Position numbers and translations under genes: made by a program. 7,965 bases of DNA from an uncultured Burkholderiales bacterium (GTDB taxonomy: Bacteria; Pseudomonadota; Gammaproteobacteria; Burkholderiales; Burkholderiaceae_C): the NCBI GenBank assembly GCA_903925445.1, contig CAIYFE010000201.1, positions 1 through 7,965 on the forward strand. The letters run 5' to 3'. The notes beneath the pieces are model-generated. The model was not told the DNA's origin, did no database searches, and was given only the letters and a program-made list of their open reading frames with translations. Below are positions 1 to 6,731 of the stretch, piece after piece. Positions within the stretch are counted from its first letter, which is position 1. Every line of letters starts with the position of its first letter.

Positions 1-207
1 CGTCAGCGGTTGCAGCGCCAACACGCTGGCGTTTGGATCCACGGTGACGACTTCATGCAACACGCGATGTTGCGGCTCATGCACCACTTGACCGTCGACG
101 CGAACAAACCCCGCTTCAATGAATTGCTCAGCCTGACGCCGCGAACAATCACGCAATTGCATGACGCATTTGGACAAGCGAAGGCCGGGAGTTGAGGTGG
201 TTGGCAT
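1..207 (-). CDS. RNA pseudouridine synthase, S4-domain N-terminus (partial, runs off left edge)
   Basis: The minus frame from ATG at 207 is open to position 1 and gives the first 69 residues; the catalytic domain lies outside the window. Residues about 10-60 form an S4 RNA-binding domain: RLSKCVMQLRDCSRRQAEQF followed by IEAGFVRVDGQVV, with the usual CSRR-AE-I-G-VRVDG pattern. This arrangement is typical of RsuA/RluB/RluE/RluF-type enzymes, which isomerise uridine to pseudouridine in rRNA or tRNA. The part that would name the target site is missing, so no symbol is given. There is no good Shine-Dalgarno before the ATG (the leader is T/C-rich), but no in-frame alternative start lies nearby and the S4 homology begins about 8 residues in. 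It is divergent from the VOC gene. The family call is fairly secure; the exact member is unknown. Confidence 0.8.
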   Translation of the reverse strand, partial: MPTTSTPGLRLSKCVMQLRDCSRRQAEQFIEAGFVRVDGQVVHEPQHRVLHEVVTVDPNASVLALQPLT

Positions 208-218
208 GAAAGAAAAAA

Positions 219-235
219 TGACGCTAAGACCGTCA
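219..235. repeat. Short inverted repeat in the divergent intergenic gap
   Basis: The 44-bp gap between the pseudouridine synthase and the VOC gene contains TGACG and CGTCA as perfect 5-bp arms around a 7-nt spacer (CTAAGAC). Its position between two divergent genes would suit an operator, but arms this short can arise by chance. No regulator is encoded next to it. The minus strand also has a TTGACG box here (231-236), without a convincing -10 partner. Confidence 0.3.
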
Positions 236-251
236 ATGGTAAGGTGTCGAG

Positions 252-959
252 ATGAACTCACAACTTGACCACTTGATCGTTGCCGCCCAAACCCTGTCGC
301 AGGGCGTGCAATGGTGTGAAGAAACCTTTGGCATCACACCCACCGCTGGCGGCGAACACGACAAATTTGGAACGCACAACCGGTTGTTCAAAATCGCCAC
401 GCCCAAATACCCCATGGCTTATTTGGAAATCATTGCCATCAACCCTGCTGCGCCTTTGCCCAAATCCCAAAAAAACAAACGCTGGTTCGACTTGGACGAT
501 CCCCGCATCCAACGCGCCATCGCCAAAACGCCGCGCTTGATTCACATGGTGGCCAACACGACGGACATTCAAGCCGATCGACAGGCATTGCGTGAACAAC
601 AGATCGAACGCGGCAGCGTCATTCACGCCAGTCGAAAAACCAACAAAGGCCGTTTGCAATGGCAGATCACCGTCCGCGAGGACGGCGAGCGTTTGTTCGA
701 TGGCACGCTGGCGAGCTTGATCCAATGGGGCAAAGAAGACGCCGCAGAGCCGCTGCGACTGCATCCACGCAACACCTTGCCTCGATCGGGTGTGAGCTTG
801 CAGTCGCTGCACATCACGCACCCCAGCGCGGCCAAGTTACAAAAGGCATACGACACTTTGGGACTTCAACAAGTGGTCATTCAAGAAGGTGCGGCCAATC
901 TTTGCGCAACCTTCAACTCGCCCAAAGGCCTGGTTCAATTGGAGAGCTTGGGGCTTTGA
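252..959 (+). CDS. VOC superfamily (glyoxalase-like, Glyoxalase_3 type) protein
   Basis: A 235-residue soluble protein with no signal peptide. It looks like the Glyoxalase_3-like branch of the vicinal oxygen chelate fold, built from two beta-alpha-beta-beta-beta modules. Module 1 opens with LDHLIVAA (His7), has the GGEHDKFGTHNRL segment (33-45), the YLEIIAI strand (Glu59) and RWFDLDDP (77-84). Module 2 opens with LQSLHITHP (His187) and ends with VQLESLG (Glu231). His7, Glu59, His187 and Glu231 sit where VOC metal ligands usually fall, so metal binding is plausible but inferred. The substrate is unknown; family members range from lactoylglutathione lyases to dioxygenases. A TAAGG Shine-Dalgarno at 240-244, 7 nt before the ATG, supports the start. 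It is convergent with the MFS gene (15-nt gap) and shows no functional link to the glycerol genes. Confidence 0.88.
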   Translation: MNSQLDHLIVAAQTLSQGVQWCEETFGITPTAGGEHDKFGTHNRLFKIATPKYPMAYLEIIAINPAAPLPKSQKNKRWFDLDDPRIQRAIAKTPRLIHMVANTTDIQADRQALREQQIERGSVIHASRKTNKGRLQWQITVREDGERLFDGTLASLIQWGKEDAAEPLRLHPRNTLPRSGVSLQSLHITHPSAAKLQKAYDTLGLQQVVIQEGAANLCATFNSPKGLVQLESLGL

Positions 960-974
960 TCAGCCTTCGACACA

Positions 975-2141
975 TCAAGACTCTTGCGGCAGCGTCGCCA
1001 ACAAGGCCATGCCCAAGGCCATCACGCCTGCGGTGATCCACATAGCGCCTTTAAAGTTACCGCTGCTTTGCGCCATGACACCGGCGATCACGGGTGCGAT
1101 GATTTGCGCCGTCCCGTAGCTCAGCGTCAACCGCGCCATGGCCTTGCCTGGGTTGTGAGGCGAGCGACGCCCGACCAAAGCCAGCGTAAGACTGACAATG
1201 CCAATGAACGTGGCGCCATAGCCCACCGCCCCCAGCAAGGCAGCCGTCAACGACCCCGAAACAGCCGGCAGCACCACCGCAAGCGTTTGTAAACCAAAGG
1301 CCATGAGCAAGGCGCGAATGTCGCCCCAACGCCGAGCCACCCGATCCCAAATGAACACCGCTGGCATGGCCGACAAGCCCACCAAGGCCCAAGCCAGCGC
1401 GCCCTGACCTGCCAAGGCGGGTTCGCGTTCAACAATGGCGACGGTGAAAGTCGCGCTGATCACAAAACCCCAACCCGCGGCGAAGTAACTCGCCAACATC
1501 GTCCAAGCCCATCGTTTTGAAACGGCGGCTGGTGAGTCCTCAGCAGCCAATGCCACCGCTTGCGCCGGTACTGGCGGACGCCAGCGCCAAGCCGGAATGA
1601 AAAACAACAGCGCCAAAACTGAAAGACTCAACCACTGCCCTTGCCAATCGCTCCAATAAAAAGACAAGGCCCAAGAGCCAACGGCTGAAAACACAATGCC
1701 CAGCCCAATGCCAATGAAGTGCAAACCCAATTCAGGTCGATGGCCGTGCCGCATCAACCAACCCAGCACCAAGCCAGAGCCCAGCAACATACCCGTTGCA
1801 CCACACAAGCCAGCGATGTAACGCAACACCAGCCACGCGGGCATGTAAGGCGCAATCGCCATGGCAGCGGTGCACAACAACGCCATCCACAAGCCTGTGC
1901 TGTAGAGCCAATGCCGCCAGCGCGGGTTTTCAATCCAGGCCGCGGCCAAAGCGCCGCTCATGTAACCCGCATAGTTGATGGAGGCCAAAGTGCCTGCAGC
2001 CGCGTCGGTTAATCCAGTTTGCGCTTGCAAGCTGGGCAGCAGCGGGGTGTAGGCAAAACGAGCCAATCCGATGGTGAGGACCAAGCCACAAATTCCGCCA
2101 ACCGTGACTTGCCAAGGGCGTAGCTGATGCGTTGAGGTCAT
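975..2141 (-). CDS. YbfB/YjiJ-family MFS transporter
   Basis: A 388-residue inner-membrane protein with about 12 hydrophobic segments, the usual length for major facilitator carriers. The N-terminal signature GLARFAYTPLLP (25-36) and the second-helix INYAGYMSGAL (55-65) are typical of the YbfB/YjiJ (MFS_4) branch. Its substrates are largely unassigned; some members may be exporters. It begins 10 nt after the glpD stop codon on the same strand, so it is very probably co-transcribed with glpD. The leader (AATTTCAATT) has no Shine-Dalgarno, so translation may depend on ribosomes finishing glpD. No other good in-frame start precedes the first membrane helix. Linkage to glpD suggests a role in glycerol or glycerol-3-phosphate metabolism (uptake of a related compound, or efflux of an overflow product), but the protein sequence does not show this. 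The MFS family call is secure; the substrate is unknown. Confidence 0.88.
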   Translation of the reverse strand: MTSTHQLRPWQVTVGGICGLVLTIGLARFAYTPLLPSLQAQTGLTDAAAGTLASINYAGYMSGALAAAWIENPRWRHWLYSTGLWMALLCTAAMAIAPYMPAWLVLRYIAGLCGATGMLLGSGLVLGWLMRHGHRPELGLHFIGIGLGIVFSAVGSWALSFYWSDWQGQWLSLSVLALLFFIPAWRWRPPVPAQAVALAAEDSPAAVSKRWAWTMLASYFAAGWGFVISATFTVAIVEREPALAGQGALAWALVGLSAMPAVFIWDRVARRWGDIRALLMAFGLQTLAVVLPAVSGSLTAALLGAVGYGATFIGIVSLTLALVGRRSPHNPGKAMARLTLSYGTAQIIAPVIAGVMAQSSGNFKGAMWITAGVMALGMALLATLPQES

Positions 2142-2151
2142 GAATTGAAAT

Positions 2152-3714
2152 TTACAAAACGTAATGCGATGCTACTTGAAGGAATTCTTCCAACTTGGGA
2201 TCGCACAAAGTTTCGTTTTTCAATATCTGCGCCACTTGGGGCGCGACCCCCATGGCTTGGCGGGCATCCAAAAATAACAGGCGTGAACGACGAGCCAGCA
2301 CATCTTCCACGGTACGGGCGTATTCGTGCTGCGCTGCAAATCGCACCATGGCCTCGTTGAGCTCTGGTGTGAGCCAATGGTTTGCACCTTGCATTTGAGC
2401 CAACACATTTTGTTCACTGCCGTACAAGTGCAAACCAGCGGCCTGCGTGATGGACACCGTGGGCGTGTCTGGGGCGGGCGCGCCGACCAAAGCGCAATGC
2501 TGGCTGATGCCTGCATCGGCGGACGCATTGATCAAGTTTGCTTTGATGCAACGGCTCATCACATCTTCGGCCATGGCGCGGTAAGTCGTCCACTTGCCCC
2601 CCGTGACCGTGACCAAGCCGCTGCGGCTGATGAGGACGGTGTGCTCGCGGCTCAAGCCTTTGGTGTTTTCGCCGCCATCGTCTTGGGGTTTGACCAAGGG
2701 GCGCAATCCGACCCAGACGCTGCGCACATCGGCGCGCGAAGGCGCACGTTGCAAGTAACGGGCAGATTCTTGCAAGATGAATTCAATCTCAGACTCAAAG
2801 GGCAAAGGCTCGCGCGGCAAGTCGTGACGCGGCGTGTCGGTGGTGCCCAAAATCACCTTGCCCAACCAAGGCACTGCAAACAAGACTCGGCCATCGGCCG
2901 TGCTGGGCACCAAAAGCGCGTGGTCGCCATTGAGAAATTCACGATCCACCACCAAATGAACGCCTTGGCTTGGCGCCACCATGGGCTTGACTTGGCGCTC
3001 AATCGCGGCGCCATCCATGTCGCGCAACGCGTCTACCCAAACGCCTGTGGCATTGATGACGCATGAGGCGCGCACATCGAAAACTTGGTCGGTTTCTTGG
3101 TCCTTGCACACGACGCCCACCACGCGTTGGTGTTCGTGCTTGAGGGCTGTCACGGGGCAGTAATTGATCAACAAAGCGCCTTGCTGCTGGGCTGTGCGTG
3201 CCAACGCCATCGCCAATCGTGCATCGTCAAATTGACCATCCCAATATTGAACGCCACCCCGCAAGCCATGCTGCTGGGCTTGGGGCAGTCGTTTGAGCAA
3301 TTCTTGGCGGCTTAAAAATTCGGTTCGACCCAAACCACTGGAGCCGGCCAGCAAGTCGTAGAGCTTGAGACCAATGCCATAAAAAGCCGTCTCCCACCAG
3401 CGGTAAGAGGGCATGACAAATGGCAAAGGTTGCGCCAAATGGGGCGCGTTTTGGAGCAACACAGCACGCTCGTGCAACGCCTCTCGCACTAGGCTGACAT
3501 TGCCTTGTGCCAAGTAGCGCACACCGCCGTGAACGAGTTTGGTGGCGCGCGAAGAAGTGCCTTTTGCAAAATCATGCGACTCCAACAACACCACCCGCAG
3601 ACCACGCAAGGCGGCATCCAACGCAATGCCCAAGCCGGTCGCACCGCCGCCGACCACGGCGACGTCAAATGACGCAGAAGCTTGGAGTTGAGCGAATAAA
3701 TCTTGGCGCGACAT
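2152..3714 (-). CDS. glpD: FAD-dependent glycerol-3-phosphate dehydrogenase
   Basis: GlpD oxidises sn-glycerol-3-phosphate to dihydroxyacetone phosphate at the inner face of the membrane and passes electrons through FAD to quinone. The 520-residue length fits bacterial GlpD. The Rossmann dinucleotide-binding motif VVGGGATGLG spans residues 20-29, with an acidic residue ending the second strand (Glu45). The family-typical GTSSRATKLVHGGVRYL follows at 52-68. Also visible are NATGVWVD (221-228), GTTDTP (290-295), VWVGLRPL (333-340) and the C-terminal FAD-contacting TVTGGKWTTYR (369-379), then a helical DAO_C-like tail. It lies 65 nt downstream of glpV, behind an intrinsic terminator, and 10 nt upstream of the MFS gene. 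There is no Shine-Dalgarno before the ATG. The start is kept because the FAD fold begins at about residue 16 and no internal start would spare it. Confidence 0.96.
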   Translation of the reverse strand: MSRQDLFAQLQASASFDVAVVGGGATGLGIALDAALRGLRVVLLESHDFAKGTSSRATKLVHGGVRYLAQGNVSLVREALHERAVLLQNAPHLAQPLPFVMPSYRWWETAFYGIGLKLYDLLAGSSGLGRTEFLSRQELLKRLPQAQQHGLRGGVQYWDGQFDDARLAMALARTAQQQGALLINYCPVTALKHEHQRVVGVVCKDQETDQVFDVRASCVINATGVWVDALRDMDGAAIERQVKPMVAPSQGVHLVVDREFLNGDHALLVPSTADGRVLFAVPWLGKVILGTTDTPRHDLPREPLPFESEIEFILQESARYLQRAPSRADVRSVWVGLRPLVKPQDDGGENTKGLSREHTVLISRSGLVTVTGGKWTTYRAMAEDVMSRCIKANLINASADAGISQHCALVGAPAPDTPTVSITQAAGLHLYGSEQNVLAQMQGANHWLTPELNEAMVRFAAQHEYARTVEDVLARRSRLLFLDARQAMGVAPQVAQILKNETLCDPKLEEFLQVASHYVL

Positions 3715-3733
3715 GGTCTAAAAAAAACAATTC
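3715..3733 (-). promoter_or_regulatory. T-rich, Shine-Dalgarno-less leader of glpD
   Basis: Between the terminator T tract and the glpD ATG the minus strand reads GAATTG, a second run of eight T (3720-3727), then AGACC and the start codon. No GGAG- or AGG-like ribosome site occurs, whereas every ABC gene start visible upstream has one. A U-rich leader could recruit ribosomes through protein S1, or glpD mRNA could begin very near the ATG. Both ideas are inference. Confidence 0.5.
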
Positions 3734-3768
3734 AAAAAAAAGGGAGGCCGCCTGTTGAACGGCCTCCC
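3734..3768 (-). terminator. Rho-independent terminator between glpV and glpD
   Basis: On the minus strand GGGAGGCCG (3768-3760) and CGGCCTCCC (3750-3742) form a perfect 9-bp, GC-rich stem around a 9-nt loop. The stem is followed at once by eight T (3741-3734). It begins 11 nt after the glpV stop codon. This is a textbook intrinsic terminator for transcripts of the ABC operon, and the hairpin would also protect the 3' end of glpV mRNA. It lies only 19 nt before the glpD start, so glpD needs readthrough, antitermination or its own promoter. Confidence 0.92.
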
Positions 3769-3779
3769 GGCTGTGTTAC

Positions 3780-5513
3780 TTAACGAACACGGCCTTCTTT
3801 CCATGCGTTCAACAATTTGTCGTACGCAATGGTTTCTCCCTTGGGCTTCTCATTATCGAGTTTCTTCCAAGGTGCGCCTTTGTCGCTGAGCCACTTGGCT
3901 GGATCGCTCTTCGGATTGAGCTTGGGTGCGCATTGCGCCATGCCTGCTCGCTCCAAACGTCCCATGACTTGATCCATTTCTTCGGCCAAGTTATCCATCG
4001 CGCCTTGTGGTGTTTTTTCACCCGTCACAGCTTGTGCGACGTTTTTCCACCAGAGTTGCGCGAGTTTTGGATAGTCAGGCACGTTGGTGCCAGTCGGTGT
4101 CCAAGCCACGCGTGCAGGGCTGCGGTAGAACTCGACCAAGCCACCCAATTTGGGCGCCAAATCGGTCATCGCTTGGCTGCGAATGTCGCTCTCGCGAATG
4201 GGCGTCAAACCCACGATGGTTTTCTTGAGCGACACCGTTTTGCTGGTCACAAACTGGGCATACAACCAAGCAGCAGCGGTTTTGCCTTCATCGTGGCCTT
4301 TGAAGAAGGTCCAAGAGCCCACGTCTTGGTAGCCGTTTTGCATGCCTTGCTTCCAGTAAGGACCGTTGGGGCCTGGGGCCATGCGCCATTTTGGTGTGCC
4401 GTCGGCATTGACCACGGGCAAGCCGGGTTTGGTCATGTCAGCCGTGAAGGCGGTGTACCAGAAAATTTGTTGCGCAATTTGTCCTTGCGCTGGCACGGGA
4501 CCGGCTTCGCCAAAGGTCATGCCTGTGGCTTCTTTGGGCGCATATTTTTTCATCCAGTCCACGTACTTGGTCAGCGCATAGACAGCCGCTGGCGAGTTGG
4601 TCGCACCACCGCGAGACACTGAAGCGCCTACAGGCGTGCACTTGTCATCGGCCACGCGAATGCCCCACTCGTCCACGGGCATGCCGTTGGGAATGCCTTT
4701 GTCAGCTGTACCGGCCATGGACAACCATGCGTCGGTGAAACGCCAACCCAGCGAAGGATCTTTCTTGCCGTAGTCCATGTGACCATAAATGGGCTTGCCA
4801 TCTATGTTTTTCACGTCGTTGGTGAAAAAGTCGGCGATGTCCTCGTAGGCGCTCCAGTTCAAAGGCACGCCCAAGTCGTAGCCGTATTTGGCTTTGAATT
4901 TGTCTTGCAAGTCTTTGCGAGCGAACAAGTCAGCGCGGAACCAATACAGGTTGGCGAATTGTTGGTCGGGCAGTTGGTAGAGCTTCTTGTCGGGGCCCGT
5001 GGTGAAGCTGGTGCCGATGAAGTCTTTCAAATCCAAACCTGGATTGGTCCACTCTTTGCCATTGCCGGCCATGTAATCTGACAACGGCATGATTTTTCCG
5101 TAGCGGTAGTGCGTTCCGATCAAATCGGAATCGGAAATCCACCCGTCATAAATCGATTTGCCGGATTGCATCGATGTTTGGAGTTTTTCAACCACATCGC
5201 CCTCTTGGATCAAGTCATGCTTGACCTTGATGCCCGTGATTTCTTCAAACGCCTTGGCCAGGGTTTTAGATTCATATTCGTGCGTGGTGATGGTTTCTGA
5301 CACCACTGAAATTTCATTCACGCCTTTGGCCTTGAGTTTTTTGGCTGCATCCATGAACCATTTCAACTCGGCCATTTGCTTGTCTTTGGATAGCGTAGAT
5401 GGCTGAAATTCGCTATCGACCCATTTTTTCGCTTCTGGCTCACCCGCCCAGGCGCTATGACCCAGCACCACAGCGGCTGCAGCAAAAGCCAGCGCACCAT
5501 ATTTCATCTTCAT
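3780..5513 (-). CDS. glpV: Periplasmic glycerol-binding protein of ABC transporter (GlpV-type)
   Basis: The substrate-binding component of the importer, 577 residues from the chosen start; this large size matches GlpV-type proteins. A Sec signal peptide is clear: a basic MKMK start, a hydrophobic core (5-17) and an AWA|GEP cleavage site after about residue 23. The mature N-terminus (KKWVDSEFQPSTL) and the stretches SETITTHEYESKTLAKAF, LIQEGDVVEKLQTSMQSG and DSDLIGTHYRYG are strongly reminiscent of this family. The frame is open 13 codons further, to ATG at 5552. The ATG at 5513 is preferred because GAGGAG lies 6 nt before it and the upstream extension would bury the signal peptide. Glycerol as ligand is inferred from family and gene context; related proteins bind sugars or polyols. 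Downstream are a terminator and glpD; upstream is an 86-nt gap with a hairpin. Confidence 0.9.
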   Translation of the reverse strand: MKMKYGALAFAAAAVVLGHSAWAGEPEAKKWVDSEFQPSTLSKDKQMAELKWFMDAAKKLKAKGVNEISVVSETITTHEYESKTLAKAFEEITGIKVKHDLIQEGDVVEKLQTSMQSGKSIYDGWISDSDLIGTHYRYGKIMPLSDYMAGNGKEWTNPGLDLKDFIGTSFTTGPDKKLYQLPDQQFANLYWFRADLFARKDLQDKFKAKYGYDLGVPLNWSAYEDIADFFTNDVKNIDGKPIYGHMDYGKKDPSLGWRFTDAWLSMAGTADKGIPNGMPVDEWGIRVADDKCTPVGASVSRGGATNSPAAVYALTKYVDWMKKYAPKEATGMTFGEAGPVPAQGQIAQQIFWYTAFTADMTKPGLPVVNADGTPKWRMAPGPNGPYWKQGMQNGYQDVGSWTFFKGHDEGKTAAAWLYAQFVTSKTVSLKKTIVGLTPIRESDIRSQAMTDLAPKLGGLVEFYRSPARVAWTPTGTNVPDYPKLAQLWWKNVAQAVTGEKTPQGAMDNLAEEMDQVMGRLERAGMAQCAPKLNPKSDPAKWLSDKGAPWKKLDNEKPKGETIAYDKLLNAWKEGRVR

Positions 5514-5519
5514 GTCTGT

Positions 5520-5525
5520 CTCCTC
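5520..5525 (-). promoter_or_regulatory. Shine-Dalgarno deciding the glpV start
   Basis: The minus strand reads GAGGAG, 6 nt (ACAGAC) before the ATG at 5513. It supports this start over the longer frame from 5552 and over the second Met codon two residues downstream, which would have 12-nt spacing. Confidence 0.8.
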
Positions 5526-5554
5526 ATGCGTTGTGTTCCCCACGGCGATCAACC

Positions 5555-5582
5555 TCGGTCTGGGGGGAATGAATCAGACCGA
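5555..5582 (-). repeat. Intercistronic hairpin upstream of glpV
   Basis: In the 86-nt gap between glpU and glpV, TCGGTCTG and CAGACCGA are perfect 8-bp inverted arms around a 12-nt loop that is C-rich on the transcribed strand. No T tract follows, so it is not a standard terminator. It ends about 40 nt before the glpV ATG. A role in mRNA processing or in protecting a separate glpV transcript is possible but inferred. Confidence 0.6.
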
Positions 5583-5599
5583 CTCGGGTGAATGTTTGT

Positions 5600-5908
5600 T
5601 CAGCCCTTGCGCATGACAAGAACCAACCAAACTGCACTCAACGATGTCCCCCACCAAATCGAGGGTTCATCCAACAATCCCAATGCGCTGGCCAACCAAC
5701 CTGCGCTGCCGACAAACATCAAATTGATGTAAGCCGCGCCCAACAGACCGATGAACAACCGATCTCCTCGGGTGGTGACCAATGGCAAAAAACCTTTGCG
5801 CGCCAGGGTTGGCGATTTGATTTCCCAAATCGTCATCCCGATCAGCATCAGCACGATCACAATAAAAAACACGGCCACGGGGGGCGTCCAATACATCCAG
5901 CTCAACAT
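5600..5908 (-). CDS. glpU: Small integral membrane protein of the DUF2160 family (GlpU-type)
   Basis: A 102-residue inner-membrane protein with about three hydrophobic helices (roughly 8-28, 51-69 and 83-98). A conserved-looking cytoplasmic or linker segment, SPTLARKGFLPLVTTRGDRL, lies at 32-51. In R. leguminosarum the equivalent glpU sits in the glycerol ABC operon; its role in transport is not settled. The same frame is open up to ATG at 5965 inside the permease gene. The ATG at 5908 is chosen because AAGGAGG precedes it by 4 nt, and it gives a length like that of other DUF2160 proteins. It starts 10 nt after the upstream permease stop, with the ribosome site overlapping that stop codon, so translation is probably coupled. 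It may be an accessory membrane subunit or assembly factor. Confidence 0.85.
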   Translation of the reverse strand: MLSWMYWTPPVAVFFIVIVLMLIGMTIWEIKSPTLARKGFLPLVTTRGDRLFIGLLGAAYINLMFVGSAGWLASALGLLDEPSIWWGTSLSAVWLVLVMRKG

Positions 5909-5912
5909 GGCG

Positions 5913-5919
5913 CCTCCTT
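5913..5919 (-). promoter_or_regulatory. Shine-Dalgarno deciding the glpU start
   Basis: A consensus AAGGAGG on the minus strand overlaps the glpQ stop codon by one base and lies 4 nt before the ATG at 5908. It argues against the 19-residue longer reading from 5965. Confidence 0.8.
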
Positions 5920-6731
5920 CAAACACGTCCCATCGCAAAACCTTTTGCGATGTAGTGACGAACAAACCAAATCACGATGGCGCCGGGCACGATCGTCAAC
6001 ACACCTGCCGCAGCCAAAGTGGCCCAATCCATGCCCGAAGCGCTCACCGTTCGCGTCATGGTGGCCACGATGGGTTTGGCGTTGACGCTGGTGAGCGTTC
6101 GCGCCAACAGCAACTCAACCCAACTGAACATGAAGCAAAAGAAAGCCGTCACGCCCACGCCCGCCTTGATGAGGGGCAAAAAGATGCGCACAAAAAAGCG
6201 CGGAAAGCTGTACCCATCGATGTAGGCCGTTTCGTCGATTTCGCGCGGAATGCCGCTCATGAAGCCTTCCAAAATCCACACGGCAAGCGGCACGTTGAAA
6301 AGCAAATGCGCCAAAGCCACAGCCAGGTGTGTATCCATCAAACCCACGGTGGTGTAGAGCTGAAAAAAGGGCAACAAGAAAACAGCGGGTGGCGTCATCC
6401 GATTGGTCAACAGCCAAAAGAACACGTGCTTGTCGCCCAAGAAGCTGTAGCGAGAAAAAGCATAGGCCGCTGGCAAGGCAACACTGACAGAAATCAGGGT
6501 GTTCATGCCCACATAAATCAAACTGTTGATGTAGCCCGAATACCAAGATTCATCGGTGAAGATGGTCATGTAATTGGCAAACGTGATGTGCTGAGGAAAC
6601 AAAGTGAAGGTGGACAAAATTTCCTCATTGGTGCGCAAACTCATGTTGAACATCCAATAAATCGGCAGCAACGCAAAGACCACGTAGAGCCACAAAAAAA
6701 GTGTGCGTTTTTTGAAACGATGCTCATGCAT
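5919..6731 (-). CDS. glpQ: ABC transporter inner-membrane permease (GlpQ-type, MalG-like)
   Basis: One of the two membrane subunits forming the glycerol channel, 270 residues, with about six helices; the first spans roughly 11-29. The EAA loop that docks on the ATPase is EIDETAYIDGYSFPRFF at 164-180, followed by VRIFLPLI (181-188). The first residues (MHEHRFKKRT) fit a cytoplasmic N-terminus. The frame extends to ATG at 6758, and a second ATG lies at 6737. The ATG at 6731 is chosen because AAGGAG lies 7 nt upstream, whereas it would be only 1 nt from the ATG at 6737. The gene overlaps glpP by 8 nt (ATGCATGA), indicating translational coupling. The symbol follows the Rhizobium glycerol operon and must not be confused with E. 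coli GlpQ, a phosphodiesterase. Confidence 0.9.
   Translation of the reverse strand: MHEHRFKKRTLFLWLYVVFALLPIYWMFNMSLRTNEEILSTFTLFPQHITFANYMTIFTDESWYSGYINSLIYVGMNTLISVSVALPAAYAFSRYSFLGDKHVFFWLLTNRMTPPAVFLLPFFQLYTTVGLMDTHLAVALAHLLFNVPLAVWILEGFMSGIPREIDETAYIDGYSFPRFFVRIFLPLIKAGVGVTAFFCFMFSWVELLLARTLTSVNAKPIVATMTRTVSASGMDWATLAAAGVLTIVPGAIVIWFVRHYIAKGFAMGRV

Noticed and set aside
3..236. Closed minus-strand frame of 77 codons at the left edge
   Set aside because: A different minus frame, open to position 1, encodes a clear S4 RNA-binding domain; the 77-codon frame is out of phase with it.
208..251. Possible sigma-70 promoter using TTGACG at 231-236 on the minus strand
   Set aside because: With a 17-nt spacer the -10 would be TCTTTC, a poor match, and transcription would start inside the coding region.
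258..821. Minus-strand open frame of 187 codons opposite the VOC gene
   Set aside because: The plus-strand VOC protein has coherent family motifs and a Shine-Dalgarno; the minus frame does not.
952..965. Inverted repeat GGCT-TTGATC-AGCC at the convergent VOC/MFS ends as a bidirectional terminator
   Set aside because: The arms are only 4 bp and no T tract follows on either strand, so I do not call a terminator in the 15-nt gap.
2326..3066. Plus-strand open frame of 246 codons opposite glpD
   Set aside because: The opposite strand encodes GlpD without interruption; this frame has no family signature.
3933..4622. Plus-strand open frame of 229 codons opposite glpV
   Set aside because: Antisense shadow of the binding-protein gene, with low-complexity His/Arg-rich content and no recognisable domain.
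5514..5552. N-terminal 13-residue extension of the binding protein from ATG at 5552
   Set aside because: It would place residues before a classic signal peptide, and the strong Shine-Dalgarno supports ATG at 5513.
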